A stretch of 64,000 nt of DNA. Source: Phoronis australis. Lineage: Eukaryota; Phoronida; Phoronidae. Each line of letters opens with the position of its first letter. Position 1 is the first letter of the stretch. A model generated the notes under the pieces. It was not told where the DNA came from, ran no database searches, and saw only the letters and a program-made list of their open reading frames with translations. The position numbers and the translations under genes were made by a program. The stretch lies in NCBI GenBank assembly GCA_002633005.1, contig NMRA01000211.1, forward strand, positions 166,433-230,432, written 5' to 3'. Below are positions 1 through 13,101 of the stretch, piece after piece.

Positions 1-2728
1 AAAAAGAGAAGAGGGTGACGTGAACAAGAGAGCGACGTCGGCAGCTTCATGAGTCATTTCACATCACGAGCCCTACAGATGAGCACCCAAACTTTGTTCT
101 CTCTTGTATTTTTGACCCTTTCAATCCCAGTGGAAACCGAGCTAGACTAAGAAATATAAGGACAAAAAATGCAAAATCGACACTTTTCACCCCAAAACCA
201 TCACTTCCCTGCCGATGCTCGACAAAAGTAAACATTAGAATATGGCTTGTTTGAGGGGTACCTGAAATCGCGGCCAATTTCTCAGTTGCTACCCAGCAAT
301 GCACAACTGCAACAGAGGGTCACCATCTTGAAGAAGAGTGTAACTACAGCCAAGAAAGTGGCCTTTTTAATTCTCAGCATGTTTATAAATACAAACAAAC
401 AAAATTCACTTGGCCTACATACAATACCTAACTTAAAAATGCCCCCAAGTTTGGCGTAGCCCTAGATTTTAATATTTTCGGAGTGCAAATTGGCCGCGGC
501 CGCAGTCTAACTGTTCAGTTCCACCTTTACATTACTAGAGGTCGCGCGTGTACCAGTGGTTATATTAAGCAGCTTCGATTTCGCGAGTCCTTTAAATGCA
601 TGTTGAAATGGCTTGCAGTAGTGTCAACTGAATCTTAGATTTCGTGAAAACAGTGCTTCTTGGAGGTAAAGTAAGCATGACTTAATAGAAAGGTTTGTGA
701 TTACTTTTAAAATACCGATGCCTGTTAACTGAGGTACTCGCCGATGTGGACTTCGCGACAGCTTGTCAGTCGGGTTAATCATTGATTTTGTGATGTGTTA
801 CGATACTTGACCATGGCTCGAGGTGAGATTTTTGAGTCACAAAATGCGATCTGGATTTTCCAATTTATGCAAGCCCAGTTTTGACACTTCTTGGTAGACT
901 CGGTACCTGGCAACTCTTGTCAATCCGAGCGTTATTTGGTTGTTGTCAAATCAAGTTCAAAGGAACACTAACCGAGAATATTCCTCCCTATTACTTGTAA
1001 GCATGTCGCGTAAACATGGGGTAATGCAGAATCAGTCTTTGACTAACGCTTTTGAGTACTTTTTCAAGTTTCCGGATTCGCCGATCGGAAGAAAGTTTCG
1101 GGCCACGGCATGACGCGTGATAAGACGTCACAAAACAGCGGTGTTTCTACTAATTCTTAAGCGATAAACTTAACAAACTTTGTGGTGGAAATACATGTTT
1201 ATTTTTCGCGTTAGATGCCTTTAATACAAGTACCAAATGTCCTCAACAACATCCCTGATATCGCACTCGGCTGCGGCAACGGTAAGTGAAAATGACAACC
1301 CAATTAATCGTCAAAGGACGGCCACCTATACTTTCAGCAAAGTAGTGTTTTAAGTTGCCACGAAGTTCTGAAACCCTTTTACTTGTTTCTGGGGCTACGT
1401 GCGCGAAATATGATTCGTCTTTCACACGTTGTTGCAACGTAAAGCGTAGGCCTACTCCAGCGATTCAAGTGCGTGAACACACGTGTGCGCACCACTCCGA
1501 TTTAGTTCGCTGGTTCCCAGCGTGCTGAGTCAGCAAGCAGGTATCACGCAGTAGCACGCGCTTTACCTTTGGTTGATGTAACCTCGGAAGTAATTGGCTA
1601 GCTTTACAACAAAGTGAGAAAACGGCGGACTAACAAACGTTTATTGGGCTTGTCGAGTGTCGTAGCAGCAACTATTTCGTTTCTGCAGTAATGTTTAATA
1701 GCCGCTTGCTTGAAGTTCACACATCAATAAACACGCAGTCACCTGGTTGGTTTAACTAGTGTGTCATTCCTACTGTGGGGATACAGAACAGCAACGTAAA
1801 CAAAAGTCAGCGATAGTAGAAACATGCACTCCGCCACAATTTATGGCATTCACATGAATTTTAAGCACCGATTTGTCAGTGACAACAGACCACATTTACA
1901 CTTCCTCCATCAGTCATGCCAGTTTGTTTGCGTAACGCGCTGCATGTGAGCATTCGACTAGCCAATCAGGTCGATGTTCCCTAAACCGATGTTCTATGCC
2001 CGTAGCCATCTATTGCAACTAAACGGGTAGATGTATAATCGTGGTAAGCAAACTTTTTATTCTTCACTTCATACACCCCCTCCATTTTTTGGCTACCGGG
2101 ACCACCGTAAAATGTTCAGACTCCAATACAAACAATCCGGCTGAAGCAAGCATTTAAAAAGGGTTCTGTGTAGGTGGTAATGAGAACCATAATGTCACCC
2201 CTACTAGATTGAGTTTCGCTTGCAAAATCTTATTGTAATAACATTTCTTACCATTGCAGTCTTTCAATAACTTATTACCGAAGACACCAAGGTTAACACG
2301 CATAATCCTACTTTCTACAATAACCGTACCCCATCAACTTTTGAGTTTCCAAGTAAGCGCTCACAGTTCAGGCTAGCGCCTACAAACAATTGAGATTGGT
2401 TTGAAATTGTCACTCTCGTTTCGCAAAACAACGAATTCAGTTTTCAAAAAACGTCCTTTTTAAAGGCGAAGGCAACCTTTTTTCATGTCATTTTTAGCAA
2501 AAATAAGGTTCGTTGATTATCCCAGACATATTTTTCACTTATTTACTGCTTTTCGTATTTTTATTAATTACTCGTCGTCTACTCCGGAAGTGACGTTTTG
2601 GGAGGCAAGAATTTCGCGCCAATTTCTTTTCATATAGTCTGACTGTGAGAGCAGTCGAGTCAGTCATTGTTCTACATCGGTTGTGATAAGTTCGGTCGTC
2701 CTTTGGTTTTGCTTACGAGTCAGTCAAC
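1..2728. other. Intergenic, no gene seen
   Basis: AT-rich sequence with short chance ORFs only. Apart from the repeat copy at 1793-1975 I see no coding or structural signal. Confidence 0.6.
1793..1975 (+). repeat. Diverged third copy of the 8.7-kb repeat segment
   Basis: CGTAAACAAAAGTCA, AACAGACCACATTTACACTT and ATGCCAGTTTGTTTGCGTAA appear in the same order as at 8674-8880 and 9799-10000, with more substitutions, so the block at 8-10 kb contains a dispersed repeat. Confidence 0.6.
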
Positions 2729-5541
2729 ATGCCACGTTGTTGCTGCGTACTGGGGTGTACTCATTATCGTCTCACGTACAGAGGAAGAACTGTCCCACTT
2801 GCCCGAGTGTCCCGCGACACACTCCCACTGGAGGGTGATCTGAGCACCCAAACTGCTTACATCTCGCTGAGTGACTCCCGTGCCACACACCTGGCACGTT
2901 CCAAATAGCTCCAATACAAATCCACAATAAACATATCAAACTTAGGCACACCGATCTGTTCATTGGATGACGAACTGTCCTCTTCACTGGGTGTCGAACT
3001 GGGCCTGTATTCACTCCCACTACTCACATCGCTGCAGGGCTGCTTACAGGCTCTGGGCTAGAGACAACAGCACAGGGCGAATCACTGCTAGTTCCCGGAA
3101 TTGCACGCAATGGGGTACGTTCGGAGGCACGGGTAACAGTAGATGAAGTGCCTCCAGTCACTGCATATAGTGGCCACAGCTCGCGAGGCTTCTCGCTTCA
3201 AAAACGCACTTCTCGGGGTTGGCGACGGGGCACTGCCGGGTACCCTTCTTCAAGCGTTGTTTCGCAGGGACCTTCATCAATTCAGCGTACATATCTGTCA
3301 TAATCTGACGGCAGAAATTACTTGCCACACACACTCGGTAACCCTCCATTGCTGTGTTCGTTGCGTGGAGGGGTAGCGCTGCATTGAACGAGCTAGCCAA
3401 GTACGGCGAAGTGTGTCATCCTTGAATTACCCGATGAAAACCCGCACGGAGTCTTGACTTATTTCAAGGCTATTCGTTTCATGGAAAAGTAATTGTTGAG
3501 TATGTAAACAGCATGAGTCCCACATTTGTGTTATAAAATTTGCACTAATTTTTTTCTACGCATTTAAAGACGTATGTCATTCGCTTAGGGCATCGTTTCA
3601 CGGATTTTTTCTGTTTTCACCTGACCTTTGTATTTTAGGTTTGAGGGCTAGTACCTGCAGAGGAGATATGCATCGCTTCTGCAACTGTCCCTGAATGGAC
3701 AAATATTGGTTTTAAGCAGTTGATTGCAGCTAACCAGCAAGATCTTCCTATCCTGTTGTCAAAGCCTACTCTATATATTGGAGACAAAGAACAAAGCCTT
3801 TGAATAGGGACAGCTATTTTTAAAGAACGGTATGTAAGTTGTTTTATTAATTTACTTATTCAGGTCCTTAGCGGGAGGTTGGTATAAGGTGTTGTGGTTA
3901 TTAAATTTGGTGCAACTGAATGTGTGGAAATAACAGGTAATAGTGTCTGGGGGAAAGAGCATGGTGAGGTAATTCTTAACCTTCGTGGAGTTCTTTCAAA
4001 ATTCGTGAAACTGTTTTGCTATCCATAGTAAACCCATAAAAATATATTACATTTTCTGACTGGACAGTCTTAACTCATGCTTTGAAATGTTGCAAGTCAT
4101 TTAAAAATTCATATGACTGCCATTTTCCGTGAAAATTGCATTTTTGCGGTGAACATACAAGTGAGGTTGTATTTGAACATATTCTTCTTACTGTCATTAC
4201 GCAAGCAATGGTGACTCAGGATTTTTTATTATCCACCCTTTTTAAATGACCCAAGTCTTCATATCTTATATTAGAAGAAAAATTTAAAAAATCTGAGAAA
4301 TGATTCCCTCAGCCTTAGACCAGAAGTGTGCTTGACATGAATCTGTAATCGGTGTTTAAAATTGCTGAAAGTATCAAAAGTCAAAAGGCTTGGATTTTTT
4401 TAAAAATAACTTGCATATTTTGCAGACAATTAAGTGGTGCGTTTAAAGAATTGTTATGGCTAGGAATTAAAAATAAAGTCGCGGTCTTATACAACACTTA
4501 TTTTATAATCCTTGCTTTCTGGAAATAGTAATTATTTAATGTGGTTTGAAATTGCAGAGCACCATACCATGTTTTTGAAAGACCGTGACAATATTTTTGA
4601 CCCATCCTGAAGTTTCAATATTTGTTCCAGTTTCAGTGACATTTGTAAGGTCACTTGAAGCCGCAGCAAGCTTTGTTCCTCCTTTTTCTTCCCACATCAT
4701 GTCGTCCACACACCAGCAGTGCTGCATGTCGTCCACACACCAGCAGTGCTGCATGGCACAATGTGCAAGCCAGTGGCCCAGGAGAAATGGGAATAGCAGA
4801 ACTAAGGAACTTTATCTGACTGCTACACCAGCCAGCATCGTTGGTGAGGATGTCCTTTCATAGGTAATGAGTCATGTGTGGACAACATTGGCTTATTTTT
4901 TTCCTGGAAGAAAAATTAAGGAATGAAGCTGAAGAAGACCTAGTAACACTTTGGTATAGTTCAGGGTCAGATTTTGGACACAAAGTGAGTCAAGTGATGT
5001 GCTGTCGTGTTAACGTTGCAGGACCTAATTGTGGATGTTATTGAGGGTTAATGAGGTTACATGAAGAAAAGCCACGTGTCGAAAATGGGCATTTTTACAA
5101 GCGCTTCCATAGGCCATTGAAACCAGATCCAAGTGAAATGACAACCAAAAGCATTACACATTATGCGAAATCATATTCAGTGACTGCATCGATTGTCTTA
5201 TTGTCAGTAAAAAGCCTGTTACACTTTGATGATCTAATAAATTTTTCATCAACAAGCAAGTTTGTCACTAATTATTGAAACCACAATATTTCTTCAGTTT
5301 TAAAGTGTACGCAACATGACTCTAGTACCTCAAAGTAAATTGTATTATTATATCTTACTTGATTTAAGTGCCTTTAGTGCACAGCTCACAAAGAAACACG
5401 TAAAAATTGAAAAAAAGAATAATCATGTACAACGTCATGGGTTGAACCCAAGTCGTTCGGCACACTGTTCGGATCAGCAACTAAGTGTATAGAGTGAAGT
5501 GAAAGTAAAGTATATTTAGCGTCGAGAAGGTTCGTAGAGGG
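2729..5541. other. Intergenic, no supported gene
   Basis: A cluster of overlapping short ORFs on both strands at 2.7-3.4 kb lies in a locally GC-richer patch but shows no domain. The rest is AT-rich, with the 27-bp duplicate at 4699. Confidence 0.5.
4699..4752 (+). repeat. Perfect 27-bp repeat, two copies
   Basis: ATGTCGTCCACACACCAGCA plus seven bases occurs twice without a mismatch. Confidence 0.95.
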
Positions 5542-5780
5542 ATGAAAAGATGTGTTTGCGGAGGCTGCAGCAACAGCAGTCAGACGGAGAACGTCTCGGT
5601 GTTCCGAAGGACGCCAAAGTTGCGCAGTTGTGGCATCGCTTCGTGCGCCGAACGAGAGTGTGGGACCTCAGCGTGGACTAAGCGATTCTGTCCGGGGCCA
5701 CTCTGTGTTCTGCCCACTTTGAGGAGTCGTGTTTCGACTCCAATCAGAGCAGATGTTACGATGAAGGCCTGGTTCAATAA
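5542..5780 (+). pseudogene. THAP zinc-finger domain relic
   Basis: The frame from the ATG at 5542 starts MKRCVCGGCSNSS and runs to VSVF, the Cys2 start of a THAP domain. After a one-base shift near 5603 the next frame gives the rest of the domain: KDAKVAQLWHRFVRR, an invariant-type tryptophan, and LCSAHFEESCFD with the final Cys and His ligands. That second frame has a TAA at 5679. THAP domains are DNA-binding zinc fingers of host factors and P-element-type transposases. No downstream transposase or further exon was recognised, so this is probably a dead first exon. Confidence 0.72.
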
Positions 5781-6551
5781 AGGGCAATATTTACTATTCA
5801 GAAACATCGGCTCTTTATCTTTGCATTTGATTTGTTTATGTTTGTAACTGTGTTTAGAGCTTTCTTAAAAAGGCCCTTGAACAGTTCTAAGTTTTGTGCT
5901 AACTTTTCTGTAACAAAAGTTGCACATGCAAACAAAGTATATTTTCAATCGTAGCTAGCTGGATAAGAATCTGCTATGTACAAGATTCGAGAATAAACAA
6001 TAATCAATATATTTAAAAACAAAATGGCAAATTGAACAACCACATAGGAAACAACCACATAGGAACAACATTGTTAAAAACAATTGTAATTTTCCCAAAG
6101 CAACGGAGTCCATAATCTGGGATATCGAGGGCTGACTTTGTGAATTGAAAGGTTCAATCAGTCTACTACACTCCTTGTTTCAATTCTTTCAGGTTACCTG
6201 CTGAAGGACTGCTTTTCACTTTGTCGAAAGGTAACTATACGGTAAGGCGGCTGGTTTCAGTTGTTTTTGTCTTAACTGTAATAGAAAAGTCAGGAAAATA
6301 TTAACAAAGTATAAAAGAAAAAGCAAGACAAAACCAATTTTGTAAGGCATTAGATACTTGTCATTTCATCTTCAGTGAATAGCTCATTCATGTCGGTAAC
6401 TATTCTGGTAGTCCTAAGAATGGGGTAATGCTATAAAATAAGGAAACTCACTCAGATAGAGAATTTTATTGGACATAGTTGAAGAGTAAACCTTGAAAAA
6501 GTCATCACTGACTTCAGAGTGGCACGTCTGTGGGCGGCCGTTTATGCGAAA

Positions 6552-6880
6552 AACATTAAAATGTATATTCAATTCCATTTAATGAACTCAAGGCCAACTG
6601 TATGACAATACAAACCTATCTTGTGTATTCACTGCTATTACAGCAATTTAATCCACATTCGTCCATTCCATATTGTGAACTCAATGCTATTTTGTGTGTT
6701 CTATCCTGTTTACTGAATTCATTGTTGTTTATTAGTGATTCTGTTTCGTCTATCCTGTCGTCTTGTGAATTCAATCCAGTTTCATCGATGCTGTTTCGTC
6801 AATCCTAGCAGCCTTATGGGTGAAACTAATAACTTTGTGTATTCTATCTTGTCATGAATTCAATCCTATTTTGTTAGTCT
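6552..6880 (+). repeat. Degenerate minisatellite of GAATTCAATCCTGTTT-like units
   Basis: Roughly a dozen imperfect 22-27-bp units built around GAATTCAATCC or CTCAATGCTATT and CTGTTTCGTC. The same sequence occurs inverted at about 8281-8567 and 9402-9667, inside the two 1.12-kb units. Long apparent ORFs here come from the repeat period. Confidence 0.65.
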
Positions 6881-7639
6881 ATAGACAAAACCAATGTGTC
6901 TCAAGTGCGCATGCGCTTAAGATCCCGTTTGTCCGCTCGTTGCGAAAAGTCGCTATCAAAAGCGAAGCAAGAATTGTTTCTGACAATGTCACAGAGAGAA
7001 CTGCTGTCAAATGACAGATGCAGTTGACCAGCTGCAAAATGTCAACAACCAGCCTAATACACAAATTCTGGTTTTTGGTGATATTAAATTCACAGCGCAC
7101 TCTTTTAGGTTTGATAGAATGTTCATTTTTCTTAACCCTCGTGTTTTTTTCTAGATCATACATGTATATTTAGGTGGGTCTGCAAAGTCCACCAAATTCT
7201 TTAATAGTTTAAAGGGCAAAACAGTTGATCTAAAGCTTTCAAATTTGATTCAAGATAACAAGATAAACACAAGCCGATGGCTGTAAAATAAGTTTGTTTA
7301 TTCCATTAAATTTCATTCAGTAATTTATGTGCGAGGTGTTACCGAATTGGTTTACCGAATGTACTCTACAAGTATTTATGCGAAATTAACTCTCATTTTT
7401 GTACCAAGCTTACCGACAAAGAATCTCAACTGTCTATAATCGATGTCAAACTTTGGTCTCCCTTGTTTTCCATTTTGTAAAATATCGGGTTGATTACGTG
7501 CATCACCGTGAACCTGGTCACTAAGGGCACTTGCCTATTCCTAAAAAGATTGGCTGCTCGTGACAAAGGCAAAGCGGCATCTTCTAGTTCTGGAACACCC
7601 AACGTGCTCCAACCTATATAGGAACCAGTCATCGAATTG

Positions 7640-7764
7640 TTGTGTTTCTTGAAGATGTGTTCTCAAAGTTTCTATTTCGAGAGTAAATAGTCATGTCGTC
7701 ANTTGTGTTTCTTGAAGATGTGTACTCAAAGTTTCTATTTCGAGAGTAAATAGTCGTGTCATCT
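7640..7764 (+). repeat. 62-bp tandem duplicate joined by a single N
   Basis: TTGTGTTTCTTGAAGATGTG at 7640 recurs at 7703, on the two sides of the N at 7702, with three or so differences over 62 bp. Confidence 0.8.
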
Positions 7765-7815
7765 CCAGCTAGAGGTTTTCGCCAGTGAGATAAATATAAT
7801 ATATGTAGCTCAGTG

Positions 7816-8217
7816 CAGTGGCGGATATAGGATATCACAAGGGGGGCCCAACATTTTGTCCGGCTGTAAGCACTTGCGCAAACTGAACCACGATTGTAGA
7901 TGTGCATAGCACCGAATGGGGAGAGGTCGGGAGGGGGGCAAACCCCCTCCCGCCCAGGAAATTTTTCTGTTTTCACCTCTAAAAATCAAGCATTTTCGTT
8001 ACGAATGCGCCGTGTTCCGAATTTGACACTTGAAATTGGATTTGAGCCCTCTCCCAACACTAAAACTGCACATTTAAATCTTTTTTCATCCGTATAATTT
8101 TAATTACCGGGGTTAATTAATAAATTCAAGTTTTTCCTACGCTCTCACTGTTTTATTTTTTGCGGCAGCTAAGGGAGGGGGGGCGGGTCCCCTGGGCTTC
8201 CCCTAAATCCGCCTATG
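7816..8217. mobile_element. Short non-autonomous DNA transposon with terminal inverted repeats
   Basis: Left end CAGTGGCGGATATAGG and right end CCTAAATCCGCCTATG are imperfect inverted repeats, flanked on both sides by CAGTG (7811-7815 and 8218-8222), a possible 5-bp target duplication. The interior is non-coding with G- and C-runs near both ends. A partial copy lies at 11368-11530 and a right-end fragment at about 40600-40640. Superfamily not assigned. Confidence 0.6.
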
Positions 8218-10129
8218 CAGTGGTTATCACCAAAGAGTACAAAGGCCATGCACATATGCAATATATTTTGTGTCTTTGGCCGCCAGGACTGACGAAACAG
8301 AATCGACGAAACTGGATTGAATTCATGAAGTGGGTTTGAATTCACGAGACGATAGGTTAGGCGAAACGGAGTCACTTAAACAACATTGAATTCAGTAAAC
8401 AGGATAGAATATACAAAACAGCATTGAGTTCACCATATGGAATCTGACAAATGTGGATTGAATTGATGTAATAGCATTGAATACACAAGATAGGATTGAA
8501 TTGTCGTACAGTTGGCATTGAGTTAATGAAATGGAATTGAATATACATTTTTATTTTTTTGCATAAACGGCTGCCCATACACATCCCTTACACCTCTTCT
8601 ATTGGGAACACTCCCACCCATGAAAATGTGTCCGATGATCCGGGTCCCGGGTGAGTTTCAGAAAAGACACAGGATAGTGTCGTAAACAAAAGTCATCGAA
8701 AGTAGGAAGGTGCACTCCAAAAAAGCGCCAACCACAATTTCTGGATTCACATTTCCTGAACACAGCACTTCGCGATTTGTGTGTAGGCCTACAACAGACC
8801 ACATGTAAACTTAGTGCTCCATCAGTTATGCCAGTTTGTTTGCGTAAAACGCTGCCTGTTGAGAATTTGACCAGCCAATCAGAAACGCCGTCCAAGGAAA
8901 TTCGATGCGTGGGCTTTTTGGGAACATTTTTGTGCTTTTTGACCGCGAATTTGTTGCGATCTCGCAGGAGCAGGACACCGTGGATGGTATTAGAAGAAAG
9001 AATAANAACCACGATTGTAGATGCGTAGAGCACCGAATGGGGGGAGGTCGGGAGGGGGGCAAACCCCCTCCCGCCCAGGAAATTTTTCTGTTTTCACCTC
9101 TAAAAATCAAGCATTTTCGTTACGAATGCGCCGTGTTCCGAATTTGACACTTGAAATTGGATTTGAGCCCTCCCCCCAACACTAAAACTGCACACATTTA
9201 AATCTTTTTTCATCCGTATAATTTTACTTACCGGGGTTAATTAATAAACTCAACTTTTCCCTACGCTCTTACCGTTTTATTTTTTTTGCGGCAGCTAAGG
9301 GAGGGGGGGGGTGGGTCCCCTGGGCCCCCCACCCCTTTAAATCCGCCAAAGAGTACAAAGGCCATGCACATATGCAATATATTAGTTGTGTCTTTGGCCG
9401 CCAGGACTGACGAAACAGAATCGACGAAACTGGATTGAATTCATGAAGTGGGTTTGAATTCACGAGACGATAGATTAGGCGAAACGGAATCACTTAAACA
9501 ACATTGAATTCAGTAAACAGGATAGAATATACAAAACAGTATTGAGTTCACCATATGGAATCTGACAAATGTGGATTGAATTGAAGTAATAGCATTCAAT
9601 ACACAAGATAGGATTGAATTGTCGTACAGTTGGCATTGAGTTAACTAAATGGAATTGAATATACATTTTTATGTTTTTTGCATGAAGCTTCCCATACACG
9701 TCCCTTACACCTCTTTTATTGGGAGCACTCCCACCCATGAAAATGTGTCCGATGATCCGGGTCCCGGGTGAGTTTCAGAAAAGACACAGGATAGTGTCGT
9801 AAACAAAAGTCATCGAAAGTAGGAAGGTGCACTCCAAAAAAGCGCCAACCACAATTTCTGGCCGGGATTCACATTTCCTGAACATAGCACTTGGCGATTT
9901 GTGTGTAGGCCTACAACAGACCACATTTACACTTGCTCCATCAGTTATGCCAGTTTGTTTGCGTAAAACGCTGCCTGTTGAGAATTTGACCAGCCAATAA
10001 GAAACGCCGTCCAAGGAAATTCGATGCGTGGGCTTTTTGGGAACATCAAGTTTTGTGCTTTCATGACCGCGAATTTGTTGCGATCTCACAGGAGCAGGAC
10101 ACCGTGAATGGTATTAGAAGAAAGAATAA
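7886..10129 (+). repeat. Tandem duplication of a 1.12-kb block joined by a single N
   Basis: Unit one (7886-9005) and unit two (9007-10129) both start AACCACGATTGTAGATG and end AGAAAGAATAA, with the lone N at 9006 exactly between them. They differ by scattered substitutions and small indels, including loss of the transposon right end (TATGCAGTGGTTATCAC) in unit two. The level of difference would suit two alleles as well as two loci. Confidence 0.85.
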
Positions 10130-10800
10130 TCGCTAATGGTTTGTTGAAACCTTGCTTTCTGTAAATTTATCGAGTTTTGTGTTTGATATGGACGGCTGAA
10201 GTGAAGCACCCGTGGAATTTCTGGTCGGGAGTGTCATACCTTGAAGTAGTTTGAACTTCGAGGGTCACTGGAAATTGGACAATAGATGGCGCTGCATGCT
10301 AACTCCTGTCACCAATCACAAGTTCAGAAATTGAAAACGTGCTGGACAATATTTCAGTGAAATTCGTGCGTGTGTTGGTGGGTGGATGCTGTTTGCCTAT
10401 GCATTAAACCGTTAACTCATCCTAATCAGACTGAGACTCGTTCTTTCTTGCAAGTAACAAGGGAAGATGTCAGTGATTTAGCGAAGATTGTCTCTCTAAA
10501 GAAGATTAAGAGCGTGTCGACCTGCGTCTCCTTCGGTGTCATTCATTCTTTATGGTTTGTTAGCCTACAACTCGCCACACAGCCAAAGACAAAGACAAGA
10601 CAAGAACATAGGCCTACAGAAAGACGGGTGAGCATTGAGGAATGGAATTTACATGATTGAAAATTGACAAATGCTAAATTTAGAAACCTTTTAGGCTATT
10701 TTTACAAGGTCCTATTCACCTAACATTTTTAAAGGAAACTGTATGACCAATGTTGCTCACTTACCAAGTGATATTTTAATTTCATGGCATTTGTAAACAT

Positions 10801-10996
10801 GGGGGTACGTACACTACAAAAGGGGGTATGTGCACTACATCACTGTTTCTGCATCACATGGTAACGTAATGTTGTATGGCCATTTATTTTAATTTCTTTG
10901 GTGATAATAAGCACCATGTTGTTATTAAAAGGCAATTATTTCATTTGCAATGACCCTTCGTATTACTGAATTCCACATGGGGGTACGTACACTGCA
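10801..10996 (+). repeat. Three copies of GGGGGTACGTACACT-like motif
   Basis: Copies at 10801, about 10822 (GGGGGTATGTGCACT) and 10979. Short, scattered, of unknown role. Confidence 0.5.
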
Positions 10997-11038
10997 TTTT
11001 GTTAGCCTTTTTGGTCCATTTTCAACATAGCAGAACCC

Positions 11039-11077
11039 ATTCAATATTCAAACCTTTGGTTTGTTTAGATATTGAAT
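11039..11077. repeat. Short imperfect hairpin
   Basis: ATTCAATATTCAAACC and GGTTTGTTTAGATATTGAAT can pair with a three-base loop and a small bulge. Confidence 0.5.
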
Positions 11078-11367
11078 AATTTGCTGTGTTGCCAAGGCTG
11101 ACATATGTTGCAGTTCTTTTCGTTACAGAGTGTGAACTTTAGTTTTTAACCTTCTTTACAGTAGGTGAGGATTAGAAACACAGAATTTACAAATTCTGTA
11201 ACGAGTGCCTGTTTTATTATGAACCTTACCGTTTCTCAGTGATTACGCACAACTTCATCTAATTGACTCTGAAAGTGTTGCCTACTGGCTGGATAACCAG
11301 GCATCCACTGAATAGAAGGCCCGTTGTTATTGGATGGAACTGATTCTCTAAATCATGGACTGCTACA

Positions 11368-11530
11368 GTGGCGGATCTAGGATATCACAAGGGGGGCCAA
11401 CATTTTGTCCGGCTGTAAGCATTTGCACAAACCACGAATGTAGATGCGTATAGCACCGAATGGGATGAGGTCGGGAGGGGGGTTTGCCCGCCCAGGAAAT
11501 TTTTCTGTTTTTTCCTCTAAAATTCAAATT
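11368..11530 (+). mobile_element. Left-end fragment of the CAGTGGCGGAT element
   Basis: Begins CAGTGGCGGATCTAGGATAT and follows the 7816 element for about 160 bp, then diverges into unrelated sequence. No right end is present. Confidence 0.65.
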
Positions 11531-11591
11531 AATGAAGTATTATTCGAGAAAGAAGGCAAAAAACACAGAGAACGTGTCAAACAGGAAAAAA

Positions 11592-11665
11592 CACACGTAC
11601 CACAGACTTGAACTCACGACCTGGCGGATAGAGCGCGCGTGCTTTACCACTACACCACCACGATT
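11592..11665 (-). repeat. tRNA-like segment, probably SINE head or tRNA pseudogene
   Basis: On the minus strand an A-box (TGGTGTAGTGGTAAAGC) and a B-box (GAGTTCAAGTC) are spaced as in a tRNA, but the acceptor ends do not pair and the T-stem is broken. Confidence 0.5.
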
Positions 11666-12445
11666 TAACTTCTAATCTGGTGCTAAGAGACCTACTTGTT
11701 TATGGTCCACAGCGTTTGCGCGCGAAACCTTCTTCTTTTTGTAATGCTTATTACATGTTTTATGTTTTGTACAATCGGTTCTTAAGAAATTTGTTGTATT
11801 TAAAATAGTCTTCAAATGCCCAAAAGACTAAATCCGTTTTTCGTGTTGGCAATAATGACGGGATTGCTTTGGAAATCGTCTTAAGTTAAGTTTTGACAAA
11901 GAGAGAATTGTGAGTTTCTTTTTGATTCACCAAAGCTTCGATTAAAATTCACATCTTACCAGTAGTTTCTGTTTTTTCATCGTCACTCAGGTTCCATTTT
12001 CTTTAAAAAAATGAAGTAAATTTTCTTCATTGCACAGTGGAACAGACGACGGAAACAGACTCGTGGTGCGCAGCGCCATTGCCGGTTGCCTGGGATATCG
12101 CGGGAGAGCTTTTACTTTTTTTTCTTTTAATATTTATTACGAAATCTTCAGAATACAATGAATATACATAACCCAGAAAGCGCCAAGAGGCATTAGATCT
12201 GGGTAAAAAAATACAAAGAAGTTTATATACAATGATTATATACGAATACATAAATAAAAAACTGATGTTAAGAATACAATGATATGTGACAACGAATGAA
12301 AATAATTCATTTTCATACAGATGTATAAAATTCTATCCACTCACACAAAGAGATTTAATGTTATAAAGAAATTCTGATACTATTTCAAATAAAACCATAT
12401 TTTCGTTTGAGTTAAGTTCTTGACATCCATATAGAAAGAAATTAA

Positions 12446-12852
12446 NNNNNNNNNNNNNNNNNNNNNNNNNNNNNNNNNNNNNNNNNNNNNNNNNNNNNNN
12501 NNNNNNNNNNNNNNNNNNNNNNNNNNNNNNNNNNNNNNNNNNNNNNNNNNNNNNNNNNNNNNNNNNNNNNNNNNNNNNNNNNNNNNNNNNNNNNNNNNNN
12601 NNNNNNNNNNNNNNNNNNNNNNNNNNNNNNNNNNNNNNNNNNNNNNNNNNNNNNNNNNNNNNNNNNNNNNNNNNNNNNNNNNNNNNNNNNNNNNNNNNNN
12701 NNNNNNNNNNNNNNNNNNNNNNNNNNNNNNNNNNNNNNNNNNNNNNNNNNNNNNNNNNNNNNNNNNNNNNNNNNNNNNNNNNNNNNNNNNNNNNNNNNNN
12801 NNNNNNNNNNNNNNNNNNNNNNNNNNNNNNNNNNNNNNNNNNNNNNNNNNNN
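12446..12852. other. Assembly gap, 407 N
   Basis: Unbroken run of N. Open frames and repeats touching its edges are truncated here. Confidence 1.
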
Positions 12853-13101
12853 ATGTGCTATTCGACCAGTGCAGGCTTAAAATTCATGATGGTAGAACTT
12901 TATGAATTTCCTGCTGAAGTTAAAGACAATGTCATTGAAGTTGTTGATTTCCAAGCTCAAGACTTTCTACAAAATTGTGGTGCATTGCTGACAAACTTTG
13001 CTGTTAAATTACGATCATTTTACAGAAAATTGTGCATACGTAAATCCCAGGGCGAAATCTCACCGATTGACTGCCTCTCAGTCGTCGGTATTGCAACTTG
13101 A
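12853..13101 (+). CDS. Open segment at the edge of the assembly gap, unrecognised
   Basis: An 82-codon frame begins at the first base after the gap, so its true start is unknown. It reads through VELYEFPAEVKDNVIEVVDF and ends at a TGA at 13099. I recognise no domain. It could be the 3' end of a gene hidden by the gap, including the same one as the HIRAN-like exon at 13846, or chance. Confidence 0.2.
   Translation: MCYSTSAGLKFMMVELYEFPAEVKDNVIEVVDFQAQDFLQNCGALLTNFAVKLRSFYRKLCIRKSQGEISPIDCLSVVGIAT

Noticed and set aside
2729-2905. ATG followed by MPRCCCVLGC, similar to the start of a THAP domain
   Set aside because: After the first ten residues no THAP feature follows (no FPK, Trp, or late Cys/His) in any frame, and the frame stops after 58 codons.
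8599-9110. Minus-strand ORFs of 94-144 codons, repeated at 9775-10089
   Set aside because: They span the single-N join, recur only because the DNA block is duplicated, differ by frameshifts between copies and contain no recognisable domain.
10280-10295. AGATGGCGCT, resembling an insect CTCF site
   Set aside because: Single site with two mismatches to the vertebrate core; expected by chance in a window of this size.
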